Below, in pieces: positions 7,359 to 16,762 of a stretch of 64,000 nucleotides of DNA. The position numbers and the translations under genes were made by a program. Source of the DNA: DASXKD01 sp963707905 (GTDB lineage: Bacteria; Actinomycetota; Actinomycetes; Streptosporangiales; Streptosporangiaceae); the NCBI GenBank assembly GCA_963707905.1, contig CAVPSA010000059.1, forward strand, positions 186,001-250,000, written 5' to 3'. Every line of letters begins with the position of its first letter. Within the stretch, counting starts at the first letter, position 1. Under the pieces are notes generated by a model. The model was not told where the DNA came from. It ran no database searches and saw only the letters and a list, made by a program, of their open reading frames with translations.

Positions 7359-8521
7359 CCGTCCCGGAGCAGAACGCGGCCGCGGCGCTGGAGGTGATGA
7401 GCCGGTTCGCGGCAGATCCACGGTGGCTGATCTACCTCCCGCCGACGATGCCGCCGGTGCCCGCCAGCACCAGGCCTGGCCTGCTGGAGCATCCGGCGGA
7501 TGCGCTGGACGCCTACCGGCGGGCCGGGGTGACCCAGGTGATCTGCGAGGAAAAGCACATGGGCTCGCGGGCGGTCGTGATCGCCTGCCGGACGCCCGAG
7601 GCGGCCAGGGACTGGTTCGGCAGCCAGCGCAGCGGCATCGTGTACACCCGCACCGGCCGCCGGTTCTTCACCGACGACCGGCTCGAAGAGGCCCTGCTCG
7701 GCCGGGTGACCGGGGCGCTGGCAGAAACCGGGCTATGGGCCGAGCTTGGCGACTGGGCAGCGCTGGACTGCGAGATCATGCCCTGGTCGGTCAAGGCCGA
7801 GGCCCTGGTGCGCGGCCAGTACGCAGCCGTGGGCGCCGCCGCACTGGCCGGGTTGACGGCAGCCAGCGAAGCTTGCGAACAGGCGCTGCGCCGTGGCAGT
7901 GACGTGGCGGCGCTGCGTGACCGGATCGGGGAGCGGCTCGCGGCAGGCCGGTCCTATACCGCCGCATACCGGCCCTACGTGTGGCCGGTGCGCGCGCTGG
8001 CCGACCTGCGGCTGGCGCCGTTCCAGGTGCTCGCCGGCTCGGCCGGCAGCTTCTTCTCCCGGGATCACCGCTGGCACATGAACGCCGCGGAACTCCTGGC
8101 CGCGGCCGACCCGCTCATCGTGCCCACCAGGCACATCGTGGCCGACCTCGGCGACGAGGGGGCCAGCGCCGCGGTGACCACCTGGTGGGAGCAGATCACC
8201 GGGGCCGGTGGTGAGGGCATGGTGGCCAAGCCGCTCGACCCGGTCGCCCGGGTGCGGCACGGACCCGCCCAGCACGGGATGAAATGCCGCGGGCGGGAGT
8301 ACCTGCGGATCATCTACGGGCCCGAATACACCATTCCGGCCAACCTCAGCCGGCTTGCCGGGCGCAACCTTGCCCGTAAGCGCTCGCTGGCCGCCAGCGA
8401 GTTCGCGCTGGGAGCCGAGGCGCTGGACCGGTTCACCCGGCGCGAGCCGCTGTTCCGCGTGCACGAGTGCGTGTTCGGCGTGCTGGCCCTGGAAAGCGAG
8501 CCGGTTGACCCGCGGCTCTGA
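7355..8521 (+). CDS. pnkp: Pnkp C-terminal part: RNA ligase domain, out of frame with the N-terminal part
   Basis: About 388 residues forming the adenylyltransferase/ligase domain of Pnkp. The nucleotidyl-lysine motif is CEEKHMGSR, and RPGLLEHP, FFTDDRLEEALL, DCEIMPWSVKAEALVRGQYA and EGMVAKPLD (motifs IV-V type) follow in family order. The open frame extends upstream to 7031, but homology begins only around 7290 (LLDVADVLG). A GTG at 7355 overlaps the TGA that ends the first part (GTGA), so separate coupled translation is possible. However, it would lose the ligase's first 20 or so residues and has no clear ribosome-binding site. A 1-nt deletion (natural or sequencing) or a -1 frameshift in a single gene 5970-8521 fits better. 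Confidence 0.85.
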   Translation: MTVPEQNAAAALEVMSRFAADPRWLIYLPPTMPPVPASTRPGLLEHPADALDAYRRAGVTQVICEEKHMGSRAVVIACRTPEAARDWFGSQRSGIVYTRTGRRFFTDDRLEEALLGRVTGALAETGLWAELGDWAALDCEIMPWSVKAEALVRGQYAAVGAAALAGLTAASEACEQALRRGSDVAALRDRIGERLAAGRSYTAAYRPYVWPVRALADLRLAPFQVLAGSAGSFFSRDHRWHMNAAELLAAADPLIVPTRHIVADLGDEGASAAVTTWWEQITGAGGEGMVAKPLDPVARVRHGPAQHGMKCRGREYLRIIYGPEYTIPANLSRLAGRNLARKRSLAASEFALGAEALDRFTRREPLFRVHECVFGVLALESEPVDPRL

Positions 8522-8630
8522 CCCGGGCCGCACCCGGCCCGGTGACCGTGCCGGGCGCATGCCCGGGGCCAGCCACGCCGGACGCCGGGTCGCCGGGGCT
8601 ATTAGGGTGAGCCCCGGGCTTTCGTAGCGC

Positions 8631-9365
8631 ATGAAACCAAGGGACGGGGACGGGAATGACCCATCCGGGCGAGGGCGGCGGGCTGCCGGTTCGGCTTCGG
8701 CAGCCCCGGCTACCGGCAGGCGCGCGGTGAAGGACTGGGTGGCCTGGCACGAGGCCTACGACGACCCCACGTCCCCGCTGAGCACGCGGCTGCGCGTGGT
8801 CCGCGGGCACCTTTCTGACGCGCTTGACGCGGCCCCGCCCGGCCCGGTGCGCCTGGTCAGCCTGTGTGCCGGGCAGGGCCGCGATGTGCTCGGCGTACTG
8901 CCCGCACACCCGCGCGGGCCGCAGGTGTCGGCCGTGCTTGTCGAGTACGACCCGCAGAACGCGGCGCTGGCCCGCCAGGGCGCCGGGCAGGCAGGGCTGC
9001 CACGGGTGGAGGTGCGCCAGGCGGACGCGGCGCAGGTGGCGAACTACGCCGACGCACTGCCCGCCGACGTGCTGCTGCTGTGCGGGATCTTCGGCAACGT
9101 GAGCGACGAGGACATCCAGCGGACCGCTGAGGCGGCGCCGGCACTGTGCGCGCCCGGGGCCACCGTGATCTGGACCAGGCACCGGCGGGCGCCGGACCTG
9201 ACGCCGCGGATCCGCGGCTGGTTCCAGGCCAGCGGGTTCGACGAGGTCGCCTTCGACGTGCCGGACGAGACGGTCACCGGTGTCAGCGTCGGCGTCGGCC
9301 GCCTGGCGGTGGCGCCGCCGGCCGCGCTGCCGGACGGCCCGCTGTTCACCTTCCGCGCCGCCTGA
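8631..9365 (+). CDS. Class I SAM-dependent methyltransferase, substrate unknown
   Basis: 244-aa Rossmann-fold methyltransferase. The SAM-binding loop is VRLVSLCAGQGRDVLGVL, with the acidic residue following beta-2 in LVEYDPQNAAL and an NPPY-like position replaced by LLCGIFGNVSDEDI. The first 32 residues are low-complexity; GTG at 8727 (VKDWVAWHEAYDDP) matches where related proteins usually begin and may be the true start. It follows the RNA repair genes on the same strand after a 109-nt gap, but nothing in the sequence shows a functional link to them. Confidence 0.7.
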   Translation: MKPRDGDGNDPSGRGRRAAGSASAAPATGRRAVKDWVAWHEAYDDPTSPLSTRLRVVRGHLSDALDAAPPGPVRLVSLCAGQGRDVLGVLPAHPRGPQVSAVLVEYDPQNAALARQGAGQAGLPRVEVRQADAAQVANYADALPADVLLLCGIFGNVSDEDIQRTAEAAPALCAPGATVIWTRHRRAPDLTPRIRGWFQASGFDEVAFDVPDETVTGVSVGVGRLAVAPPAALPDGPLFTFRAA

Positions 9366-9600
9366 TTTCATGCGCTACGCCGGCCCGCCAGGCCGGGCAC
9401 CCCGGCCGCACGGCAACCGGGGCTCAGCGCGCCGCGGGCTGAGGTCAGCCGGGTTCCTGCACCTCGACGGCGCCGATGTCGCAGGCCGGGCCCTGCGGGC
9501 GGGGCACGCCGCGCTGATCGGCAGCCGGGCAGCAGGCCTCCGGCCGCACAGTGCCGGAGGTCACTTTGCGCGGACCGGCGGCGGTTGCCAGGATCGGTCC

Positions 9601-9978
9601 ATGGTGAGCATCGGCATGGTGGTGATGGGCGCGGCGGACATGGGGCGCGCGGTCCGGTTCTGGGCCGCCGCACTCGGCTACGAGGTGCGCGAAGGCGGGG
9701 CAGGCGCGGACTGGAGTTCGCTGACCCCGGCGGGCGGCCTGGGCACCGGCATCGGGCTGCAGCAAAGCGGCACGCCCGCGGACGCCCACCCGCAGGTGCA
9801 CCTGGACCTGTACGCGGCCGACGCCGCCGAGCAGGCCGCCGAGGTGCAGCGACTTGTCGGGCTCGGCGCCGAGAAGGTGGACTGGGACCGCTATCCCGAT
9901 GACCCGGACTTCGTCGTGCTCGCCGACCCCGAAGGCAACAGGTTCTGCATCGTCAACACCAGCCACGGGCACGAATGA
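9601..9978 (+). CDS. VOC-superfamily (glyoxalase/bleomycin-resistance-like) protein
   Basis: 125-aa single-copy vicinal-oxygen-chelate protein: MGAADMGRAVRFWAAALGYEV (first beta-alpha module), HPQVHLDLYAAD with a candidate metal His, and VVLADPEGNRFCIVN closing the second module with the usual DPEGN turn. Proteins of this subgroup are usually called glyoxalase-like and often lack a known substrate. ATG at 9601 begins the domain exactly, although an open frame extends upstream to 9280 without homology. Downstream gene: cytochrome P450. Confidence 0.78.
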   Translation: MVSIGMVVMGAADMGRAVRFWAAALGYEVREGGAGADWSSLTPAGGLGTGIGLQQSGTPADAHPQVHLDLYAADAAEQAAEVQRLVGLGAEKVDWDRYPDDPDFVVLADPEGNRFCIVNTSHGHE

Positions 9979-10064
9979 GCAGGGCTGCCCGGCCGGCCGG
10001 TGCTGCCGCATAGACCGGCCTGCCCGACAATGGGCGGGAACACGTGCCCGCGGAGGTAGCTGAC

Positions 10065-11291
10065 ATGGTGACCGCGAACGAGCAGGCCCTGCCCTCGGCC
10101 GACGACTTGGACCTGCCCTTCTTCGACTACAACGAGCCCGGCCTGGTGGGGGAGGTGTACCACCAGCGGCTCGCCGAGGTGCGGCGGCAGGGCTGGCTCG
10201 CCAGGTCCCCGTTGTCGCTGGTAGTGCTCGACCAGGAGTCCGGCGAGTTCTTCCTGCGGGCGAGGGAGACCGCCTTCCCCGGCCGGGAGATCGCGGACCT
10301 GTTCGGCGTCACCGGGGGCCGGCTGCGGGAGCAGATCGACGCGAACATCCTCAACCAGACCGGGGAGCGGCATCGCAGGCTCCGGGCGCTGGTCGGCCCC
10401 GCGTTCACCCCCCGGGCGGCGGCCAAGTGGCGGCCGGTCATGCGCGACTTCGCGCAGCGGCTGTGGGCCAGCATGGGGACCGGGGAGTGTGAGTTCGTCG
10501 CGTCGTTTGCCAAGCCGTACCCGTCGCTGACCATCGCCGCGGTGCTCGGTGCCCCGCTGCAGGACGCGCCGCGGCTGCACGATTGGTCCACCTGGGTGCA
10601 GCGCCAGTTCGACATCCGCGCGCTGTCCACCGAGCCGGAGCGCATCGAGCGGGCCACCGAGGAGCTGTACGGCTACGTGGAAGGGCTGCTCGAACTGCGC
10701 CGCCGTGAGCCGTCCGGCGACCTCATCAGCGCGCTGCTCGCCGCCGAGGAAGAAGGCAGCAAGCTCTCCCACGACGAGTGCATCAACCTGGTGCTCAACG
10801 TCATCGCCGGGGGCGTGGACACCACCCAGGCCCAGCTCTCCCACGCGCTGCGGCTGTTCGCCGGGCACCCGGCGCAGTGGGACCTGCTCGCCCGCGAGCC
10901 CGACCGGATCCCCGCCGCGGTGGACGAGGTGCTGCGCTTCGAGCCGATCACCCCGTTCACCGCGCGGATCTGCACGAGCCAGATCGTGTACCGCGGCGTG
11001 GTCTTCCCTGCGGGAAGCATCGTCGCGATCTGTGCTGAGCGGGCCAACCGCGACCACGACGGCGGGGAGGAGTTCGACATCACCGCGGGCCGGGACGCCC
11101 GTGCGCTGACGTTCGGCGCGGGACCGCATTTCTGCCTCGGCCAGAATCTGGCGCGGGCCGAACTGGAGGAGGCTCTGGGCTTCCTGGCTCCCCGGATGAC
11201 TGGACTGCACCCCGCCGCGGCGGCGGAACTGGGCGGGGTCGAAGGCATTTACCAGATCGAGTCCCTGCCGCTGGCCTGGTCGCAGGCTTGA
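10065..11291 (+). CDS. Cytochrome P450
   Basis: 408-aa soluble bacterial P450. The I-helix oxygen-activation motif is AGGVDTTQ, the K-helix ExxR is EVLR, and the heme-thiolate loop is FGAGPHFCLGQNLARAELE with the axial Cys. ATG at 10065 is preferred to a GTG at 10044 because GGAGG lies 9 nt upstream. The aldo-keto reductase gene follows at once, with the methyltransferase next in the same direction, so the three probably form one operon, perhaps for modifying a small molecule. No ferredoxin gene is next to it. Substrate cannot be told from sequence. Confidence 0.9.
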   Translation: MVTANEQALPSADDLDLPFFDYNEPGLVGEVYHQRLAEVRRQGWLARSPLSLVVLDQESGEFFLRARETAFPGREIADLFGVTGGRLREQIDANILNQTGERHRRLRALVGPAFTPRAAAKWRPVMRDFAQRLWASMGTGECEFVASFAKPYPSLTIAAVLGAPLQDAPRLHDWSTWVQRQFDIRALSTEPERIERATEELYGYVEGLLELRRREPSGDLISALLAAEEEGSKLSHDECINLVLNVIAGGVDTTQAQLSHALRLFAGHPAQWDLLAREPDRIPAAVDEVLRFEPITPFTARICTSQIVYRGVVFPAGSIVAICAERANRDHDGGEEFDITAGRDARALTFGAGPHFCLGQNLARAELEEALGFLAPRMTGLHPAAAAELGGVEGIYQIESLPLAWSQA

Positions 11292-11320
11292 GCGCGGGAC
11301 GGGATGGAAGGAAGGCGCTC

Positions 11321-12274
<954 letters not shown>

Positions 12275-12291
12275 GCGCCGGGGCCGGTCTC

Positions 12292-13068
12292 GTGCCCCAG
12301 CATCCGGAGCGCCGGCTGGCATTCGGGCTGGCTGCCGAGGAGTACGACCTGGTCCGGCCCGGCTATCCGGCCGCCCTGGTCGACGCGGTGCTGGCGCACT
12401 GCGGCGGCACCGGGGTGACCGCGGTGGAGGCGGGCGCGGGCACGGGCAAGGCGACCCGGGCGTTCGCCGCCAGGGGCCTGCGGATCGCCGCGGTGGAGCC
12501 CGACCCCGCCATGGCCGGCATCCTGGCCGCGAGCTGCTCCGGGTACCCCGAGGTCAGCGTGGTCGTCAGTGGGTTCGAGGAGTACCTGCCCGCGGAGCCG
12601 TGCGGGCTGCTGTTCAGCGCGCAGGCCTGGCACTGGATCGACCCGGTGGTCCGCGGGGACCGCGCCGCCGCCGTGCTCGCCGCCGGCGGCAGCCTGGCCC
12701 TGTTCTGGAACTTCGACCGGATCATCGACGGTGCCGTCCAGAAAGAGGTGACGCAGGCGCACCGGGAACTCACCCCGCACATCGAGTGGGACACCACCCC
12801 GGTGGCCGAGGGCGGCCTGCTGGAGCGCTGGCCCGCCACGGAGATCGCCGGGCTGGCCGCGTTCACCGGCGTGGCGGCCCGCCTGTACCGGTGGGAACGG
12901 GTGCTGTCCAGGCGGCAGTACGTGCAGTACCTGGCCACCCATTCGCCGTACCTGATCCTCGACCCGGCCACCAGGGACGAGCTGTTCGCGCGAATCGCGT
13001 CGATCCTGCCCAGCCGCGTCCCCCTCGCCGAGGACACCGTTCTTTACCTTGCCCGACGTGCCTCCTAG
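12292..13068 (+). CDS. Class I SAM-dependent methyltransferase, substrate unknown
   Basis: 258-aa methyltransferase of the Methyltransf_11/25 type. Motif I is VTAVEAGAGTGKATRAFAARG, motif post-I VEPDPAM, then LLFSAQAWHWIDP and LALFWNFDR, a signature common in actinobacterial enzymes of this group. It starts at GTG 12292, 18 nt after the aldo-keto reductase stop, and is therefore probably in the same transcript. Its C-terminal half (YVQYLATHSPYLIL) is conserved in the group. No substrate can be assigned. Confidence 0.8.
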   Translation: MPQHPERRLAFGLAAEEYDLVRPGYPAALVDAVLAHCGGTGVTAVEAGAGTGKATRAFAARGLRIAAVEPDPAMAGILAASCSGYPEVSVVVSGFEEYLPAEPCGLLFSAQAWHWIDPVVRGDRAAAVLAAGGSLALFWNFDRIIDGAVQKEVTQAHRELTPHIEWDTTPVAEGGLLERWPATEIAGLAAFTGVAARLYRWERVLSRRQYVQYLATHSPYLILDPATRDELFARIASILPSRVPLAEDTVLYLARRAS

Positions 13069-13372
13069 CGTGCCGCCGACGTCAGCCATCAATCGCGGGG
13101 CTCCGGGGGCTCGGCCCCCGGGTTAACACTGCACCTGGCCCGCCGAACTTAGGGGGAGCAGGAGGAAGGCGGCCGCCCTGCGGACGGCAGGTACCACGCG
13201 GCATCGTCCGGCAAAATGTTCCGGCCAAGCGGCGAGGCCGGGCGCCGTGCGCGGACGCCCGCCGGCGCGCCGGGGTTCCGGGGGGCTCGGCCCCCGGGCC
13301 AGCACTAGCGGCGAGCCTCCGGCGAAGCCGATCGAAGATCAGCGAGCATGGGTGACCCAGCTCGACGCCCCG
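13069..13372. other. Intergenic region carrying two copies of a dispersed GC-rich repeat
   Basis: No gene is supported in these 304 bases between convergent genes. The region holds a partial copy (about 13096-13125) and a full copy (about 13272-13347) of a repeat whose core is a strong hairpin, CCGGGGGCTCGGCCCCCGG. A further copy lies at 41704-41780. The hairpins may also act as transcription terminators for the convergent flanking genes. Confidence 0.6.
13272..13347 (+). repeat. Dispersed GC-rich repeat, copy A
   Basis: Starts GGGGTTCCGGGGGG, forms a CGGGGG/CCCCCG hairpin, then GGGCCAGCACTAG and a tail containing GGCGAAGCCGATCGAAGATC and CGAGCA. The copy at 41704-41780 has the same order of parts (GGGGTTTCCGGGGGCTCGG, GGGCTAGCACCAG, GGCGAAGACGACCGGAGGTC, CGAGCA). 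The tail itself can form a second small stem. It is probably a REP-like intergenic element. Confidence 0.6.
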
Positions 13373-14164
13373 CTAGAGTCCAGCTAGCAGGTCGGTCTCG
13401 GTGATGCCCGGGCCCTGCCCCTCGCGGATGAACCATTCCGTGCCGAACCCGTAGGCGAAGGCCTCGTCCGGCATCGCCAGGAAGAACGACTGCTCGCTGA
13501 TCTGGCTCGCGTGGGCGCGCATGGCGCGGCGCTTGTACTCCAGGTACGGGGTCACGTCCACGGCCGCGGTGATCACCGACTCGGGCATGCCGAACGACTC
13601 CTCGTCGATGTCCGGGGTCTCGATGTCAGCCTCGCCGTCCTGGCCGGCGAACCTGTCCCGGCTGCGCAGGATGTGGTCCCGGTTGATCGTGCTCTGGTAC
13701 ACCCGCCGGGTGCCGGCCAGCTCGGCGGCCCGCAGGCCCACCCTGTGGACCTGGATGTGGTCCGGGTGGCCATATCCGCCATGCTCGTCGTAGCAGGTCA
13801 GGATGTCGGCCCGTTCCTCGTCGAGGAGCGCGGCGAGTTTCTTCGCGGCCTCGTCGACCGGCGCGGTCCAGAACGAGCCGGGCACCTCGTTGGCCGGGGT
13901 GCCCATCATGCCCGAGTCGGTATATCCGAGAAACTCCACCCGCTGCGCGCCGAGGATCTCCGCGGACGCGTGCGTCTCCACGACCCGGCGCTGCCACAGT
14001 TCCTCGCCCGGGCTCAGGAAGCCCTCGGCGACCTCGCCCTGTTCGCCGCGAGTCGCCACGACCAGCACGACCCGGTGCCCTTCCTCGGCGGCCTTGCGGA
14101 TAATCCCGCCGCAGGCGATGCACTCGTCGTCCGGATGGGCATGAAATGACACAAGAGTGACCAT
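13373..14164 (-). CDS. PIG-L family deacetylase (GlcNAc-PI de-N-acetylase fold)
   Basis: 263-aa zinc deacetylase. The defining motif HAHPDDECIACGG is at the N-terminus, and HGGYGHPDHIQVHR supplies the further zinc His; the Asp of HPDD is the likely general base. Relatives in actinobacteria include MshB and Mca of mycothiol metabolism and bacillithiol-type enzymes. The VTLVSFHAHPDDE opening and TDSGMMGTPANEVPGSFW segment are shared with that group, but the protein is somewhat short for Mca, so I do not name it. ATG at 14164 starts directly before the domain. It is divergent from the DedA-type gene. Confidence 0.82.
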   Translation of the reverse strand: MVTLVSFHAHPDDECIACGGIIRKAAEEGHRVVLVVATRGEQGEVAEGFLSPGEELWQRRVVETHASAEILGAQRVEFLGYTDSGMMGTPANEVPGSFWTAPVDEAAKKLAALLDEERADILTCYDEHGGYGHPDHIQVHRVGLRAAELAGTRRVYQSTINRDHILRSRDRFAGQDGEADIETPDIDEESFGMPESVITAAVDVTPYLEYKRRAMRAHASQISEQSFFLAMPDEAFAYGFGTEWFIREGQGPGITETDLLAGL

Positions 14165-14235
14165 GATGGTGACGCTACCTGACCCCTCGGACAGCACGCG
14201 GTCCGGGCTCAACCCCCGGCGACCAGGAGAAATGG

Positions 14236-15036
14236 ATGCCTGAGCAGGACACCGAACGGCCGGTGCAGCGCCGCTTCGGCGGCTGGCGGCCCTGGCATGG
14301 CAGGCCCCGGGTCCGGGACGTGCTCTGCGCCGTGGCAATCGCGGTGAGCGGCGTCTACGCGGTGGCGACCATTCCGCTGACTCCGGCGCTGATCGCCAGC
14401 CACCCGGTGCTCCTCGAACTGCTGACGGGATCCACGTCCTCGATCATGTCGGCTGGGGCGTTCGCCGATGTGGACAGCAAGCTGCAGCTGACCTTGGTCA
14501 TCGTCGCGGCGCTGCCCGGGATCATGCGGTTCGACTGGGTGTTCTGGTGGGCGGGCAGGCTCTGGGGCCACCGCATCGTGGAACGGCTCGGCGAGCACAG
14601 TCCGCGGACGGCCCGGCTTGCTGCCCTCGCGGAAAGCCGCGGACGCCGCTGGGCCGGCCCACTGGTGGCGCTGGCGGCCTTCCTGCCGAGCGGCGCCTCC
14701 ACCGCCGTCTACGCCGCGGCCGGCTGGGCCGGGCTGCCGCTGCTCACGTTCGTGCTGTGGGACACGCTGGGGTCGGCGGCCTGGATATCAGTGGTCGCCC
14801 TGGGCGGGTACCTGCTCGGCAGTACCGGGGTGACCCTGGCCGACCTGGTGTCGCGGTACGCCACGGTGACAATCTGCGTGCTCGTAGCCCTGTTCATCGC
14901 GCCGCAGGCCTGGCATTCCTGGCGGGAGTGGCGCGCCGCGAAGGCGGCCAGAGGCGGGCTGCCGGTATCCGCGGTACCCGCACCGGCGGTGTCCGGGCCG
15001 GGCACTGACGGCGTGGAGCCCCCCGGCATGGCCTAG
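14236..15036 (+). CDS. DedA/VTT-family membrane protein
   Basis: 266-aa integral membrane protein. After a 25-residue charged N-terminus there is a transmembrane helix (VLCAVAIAVSGVYAV), then a re-entrant-type segment and RFDWVFWWAGRLWG. The VTT-domain core GPLVALAAFLPSGASTAVYAAAG and two C-terminal helices (about 170-190 and 205-225) follow. DedA/VTT proteins are linked to lipid scrambling, undecaprenyl-phosphate recycling and membrane potential maintenance. The C-terminal 35 residues are Pro/Ala-rich. ATG at 14236 has GGAG 8 nt upstream. Confidence 0.75.
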   Translation: MPEQDTERPVQRRFGGWRPWHGRPRVRDVLCAVAIAVSGVYAVATIPLTPALIASHPVLLELLTGSTSSIMSAGAFADVDSKLQLTLVIVAALPGIMRFDWVFWWAGRLWGHRIVERLGEHSPRTARLAALAESRGRRWAGPLVALAAFLPSGASTAVYAAAGWAGLPLLTFVLWDTLGSAAWISVVALGGYLLGSTGVTLADLVSRYATVTICVLVALFIAPQAWHSWREWRAAKAARGGLPVSAVPAPAVSGPGTDGVEPPGMA

Positions 15037-15047
15037 AGTGTTCCGCC

Positions 15048-15536
15048 GTGGCGGGACAGGGGACTCCAGCGACGGCACTGCTCGGCAAGCTGGGCATCAC
15101 GCATTCGGTGCACGAGTATCCGCATGATCCCCGGCACGGCTCCTACGGCGCCGAGGCCGCGCAGGTGCTCGGGGTGGCACCGGAACGGGTGTTCAAGACG
15201 CTCGTGGCCGAGGTCGATGGCCAGCTCACCGTCGGCGTGGTGCCGGTGGCGGGCCAGCTCGACCTCAAGGCGCTCGCCGCGGCCGCGGGCGGGAAGAAGG
15301 CGGCGATGGCCGGCGTGGCCGCGGCCGAGCGGGCCACCGGTTATGTGACCGGCGGCATCTCGCCGCTGGGGCACCGCAGGCGGCTGCCGGTCGTGATCGA
15401 CTCCTCGGCGCTGGGGTACGGGACGGTCTACTGCAGCGCCGGCCGGCGTGGGCTGGAGATCGAGCTGGCACCAGCCGACCTGGTACGCGCCGCGGGCGCG
15501 GTGGTCGCCGACATCGCCGCCCCGCCCCGGGGGTGA
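15048..15536 (+). CDS. ybaK: YbaK/EbsC-type Cys-tRNA(Pro)/Cys-tRNA(Cys) deacylase
   Basis: 162-aa single-domain editing factor that hydrolyses Cys-tRNA(Pro) formed by prolyl-tRNA synthetase. Characteristic segments: HEYPHDPRHGSYGAEAAQVLG, VFKTLVAEVDGQLTVGVVPVAGQLDLKALA (with the catalytic Lys of VFKTL), GYVTGGISPLGHRRRLPVVID and VYCSAGRRGLEIELAPADLV. The length fits the family. GTG at 15048 lies 11 nt after the membrane-protein stop, so co-transcription is likely. Confidence 0.9.
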   Translation: MAGQGTPATALLGKLGITHSVHEYPHDPRHGSYGAEAAQVLGVAPERVFKTLVAEVDGQLTVGVVPVAGQLDLKALAAAAGGKKAAMAGVAAAERATGYVTGGISPLGHRRRLPVVIDSSALGYGTVYCSAGRRGLEIELAPADLVRAAGAVVADIAAPPRG

Positions 15537-15538
15537 GA

Positions 15539-16723
15539 TCAGGGGATCGGGCAGCCAGGTTTCGCGGCGGCCCGGCCGGAGTTGGGGCTGACCATCAGGC
15601 AGGACTCGTCGACCGCCTGGAAGGCGCTGGCGGGGATCTGCTTGAGCAGCGAGACCAGGCCGTCCGGCCACTGCGGGTACGCGCTGCCCTGGAAGAACCA
15701 GTTGCTGCCGTTGTCGGCCAGGATGAGCCCGTAGTGCTGCATCTCGATCAGCACGGCCCTGGCGTCCGCGCAGTACGGCGTGGCACTGGCGCAGAACCCG
15801 GTGACGTCGAAGCCCGCCTTGAGCCGGAACCGGGCGCCCATCGGCGGCAGCGCCGGATTCGTGCCCGAGCCCGCCTCGTGCCTGGCTGGCCACAGGTAGG
15901 CCGACTGGGTGGATTGCGCGGTGAACCTGATCGCGTGCGTGATCGGGCGGCCGGACTTGACCGCCGCCTTGACCTGGCTGTAGTTCAGCAGCCCCGGCAG
16001 GATGGGCAGGCCGGCCGCGTCGGCGGAGGTCCAGCCCGCGGGCCGGAGCCGGTTGGAGGTCAGGTTCCAGATCGCGCCTGAGCCGGCCGTCGAGCCCGAG
16101 GCCGAGTACCTGGCCTGCCACAGCTCGTAGAGCGTGCAGGTGGTCTTGCTGACCATGATCGCGTGGCGGTCGCCGCCCGCGTTCTCGCCTCCCTCGATCA
16201 GCGTGTCCGGGCCGAACGGGTAAGGGCCCTTGTCGCTCTCGCTGGCGTACTGGAACTTGACCGGGACCAGCGGGTGCGCGCTCGTGACGATGTTGTCGGG
16301 GATGCCGAACGGGAACCCGCCGGGATTCGGCCCGAAATCGGGGTGCAGGTCGAGGCCGGCCGAGTCCATGCTCCGCATCCAGGCGGCGCTGTGGGCGTTC
16401 ACCGGCAACTGGGAGATGTCGGTGTTCCAGACATTGCTGGCGGGGAACATCGGGCAGTTCGGCGCTCCGGGGACCGTGGTGCCGCCCCCGCTTGGGCTGG
16501 TGGCGCGCGGGGGCTGGATGGCCGCGCGGCCGTTGCCGGTGCCCGCGACCGGTGCCTGGTCCTCGCTCGCGGCCAGGACCGTGCCGGGTGCGGTGCCGGA
16601 ACCATGCGGCTGGCCGGCCCCGGCGCCGGCGGCGGTGCCGCACGCCGCCAGGAACGCCAGCGCTGCGGTCACCGCGAGGATGCGGACAGGTGTGGTACCT
16701 AGCGGGCTTCCCACGGGCCTCAT
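15539..16723 (-). CDS. Secreted lipoprotein of unknown function
   Basis: 394-aa protein with a signal peptide ending in a lipobox (ALAFLAACGTAAG, Cys about 28), then a Gly/Ser/Pro-rich linker to about residue 85, so it is an extracytoplasmic lipoprotein. The globular part begins CPMFPASNVWNTDISQLPV and continues with HPDFGPNPGGFPFGIP, WNLTSNRLRPAGWTSADAAGLPILPGLL and GARFRLKAGFDVTGF. It has paired cysteines (NCPMF, FCASATPYC, SCLMVSP) that could form disulfides. The NVWN-xDIS-LPV opening recurs in uncharacterised secreted proteins of actinobacteria. I recognise no enzyme motif. It converges on ybaK with only 2 nt between them. Confidence 0.75.
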   Translation of the reverse strand: MRPVGSPLGTTPVRILAVTAALAFLAACGTAAGAGAGQPHGSGTAPGTVLAASEDQAPVAGTGNGRAAIQPPRATSPSGGGTTVPGAPNCPMFPASNVWNTDISQLPVNAHSAAWMRSMDSAGLDLHPDFGPNPGGFPFGIPDNIVTSAHPLVPVKFQYASESDKGPYPFGPDTLIEGGENAGGDRHAIMVSKTTCTLYELWQARYSASGSTAGSGAIWNLTSNRLRPAGWTSADAAGLPILPGLLNYSQVKAAVKSGRPITHAIRFTAQSTQSAYLWPARHEAGSGTNPALPPMGARFRLKAGFDVTGFCASATPYCADARAVLIEMQHYGLILADNGSNWFFQGSAYPQWPDGLVSLLKQIPASAFQAVDESCLMVSPNSGRAAAKPGCPIP

Positions 16724-16762
16724 CCTGCCACGGCAGGCACGGGAGCGTGCTGTGTGCGCGGG

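Noticed and set aside
13123..13305. Small minus-strand frame in the intergenic region
   Set aside because: It has no ribosome-binding site, codes low-complexity Pro/Arg-rich sequence and coincides with the GC repeats.
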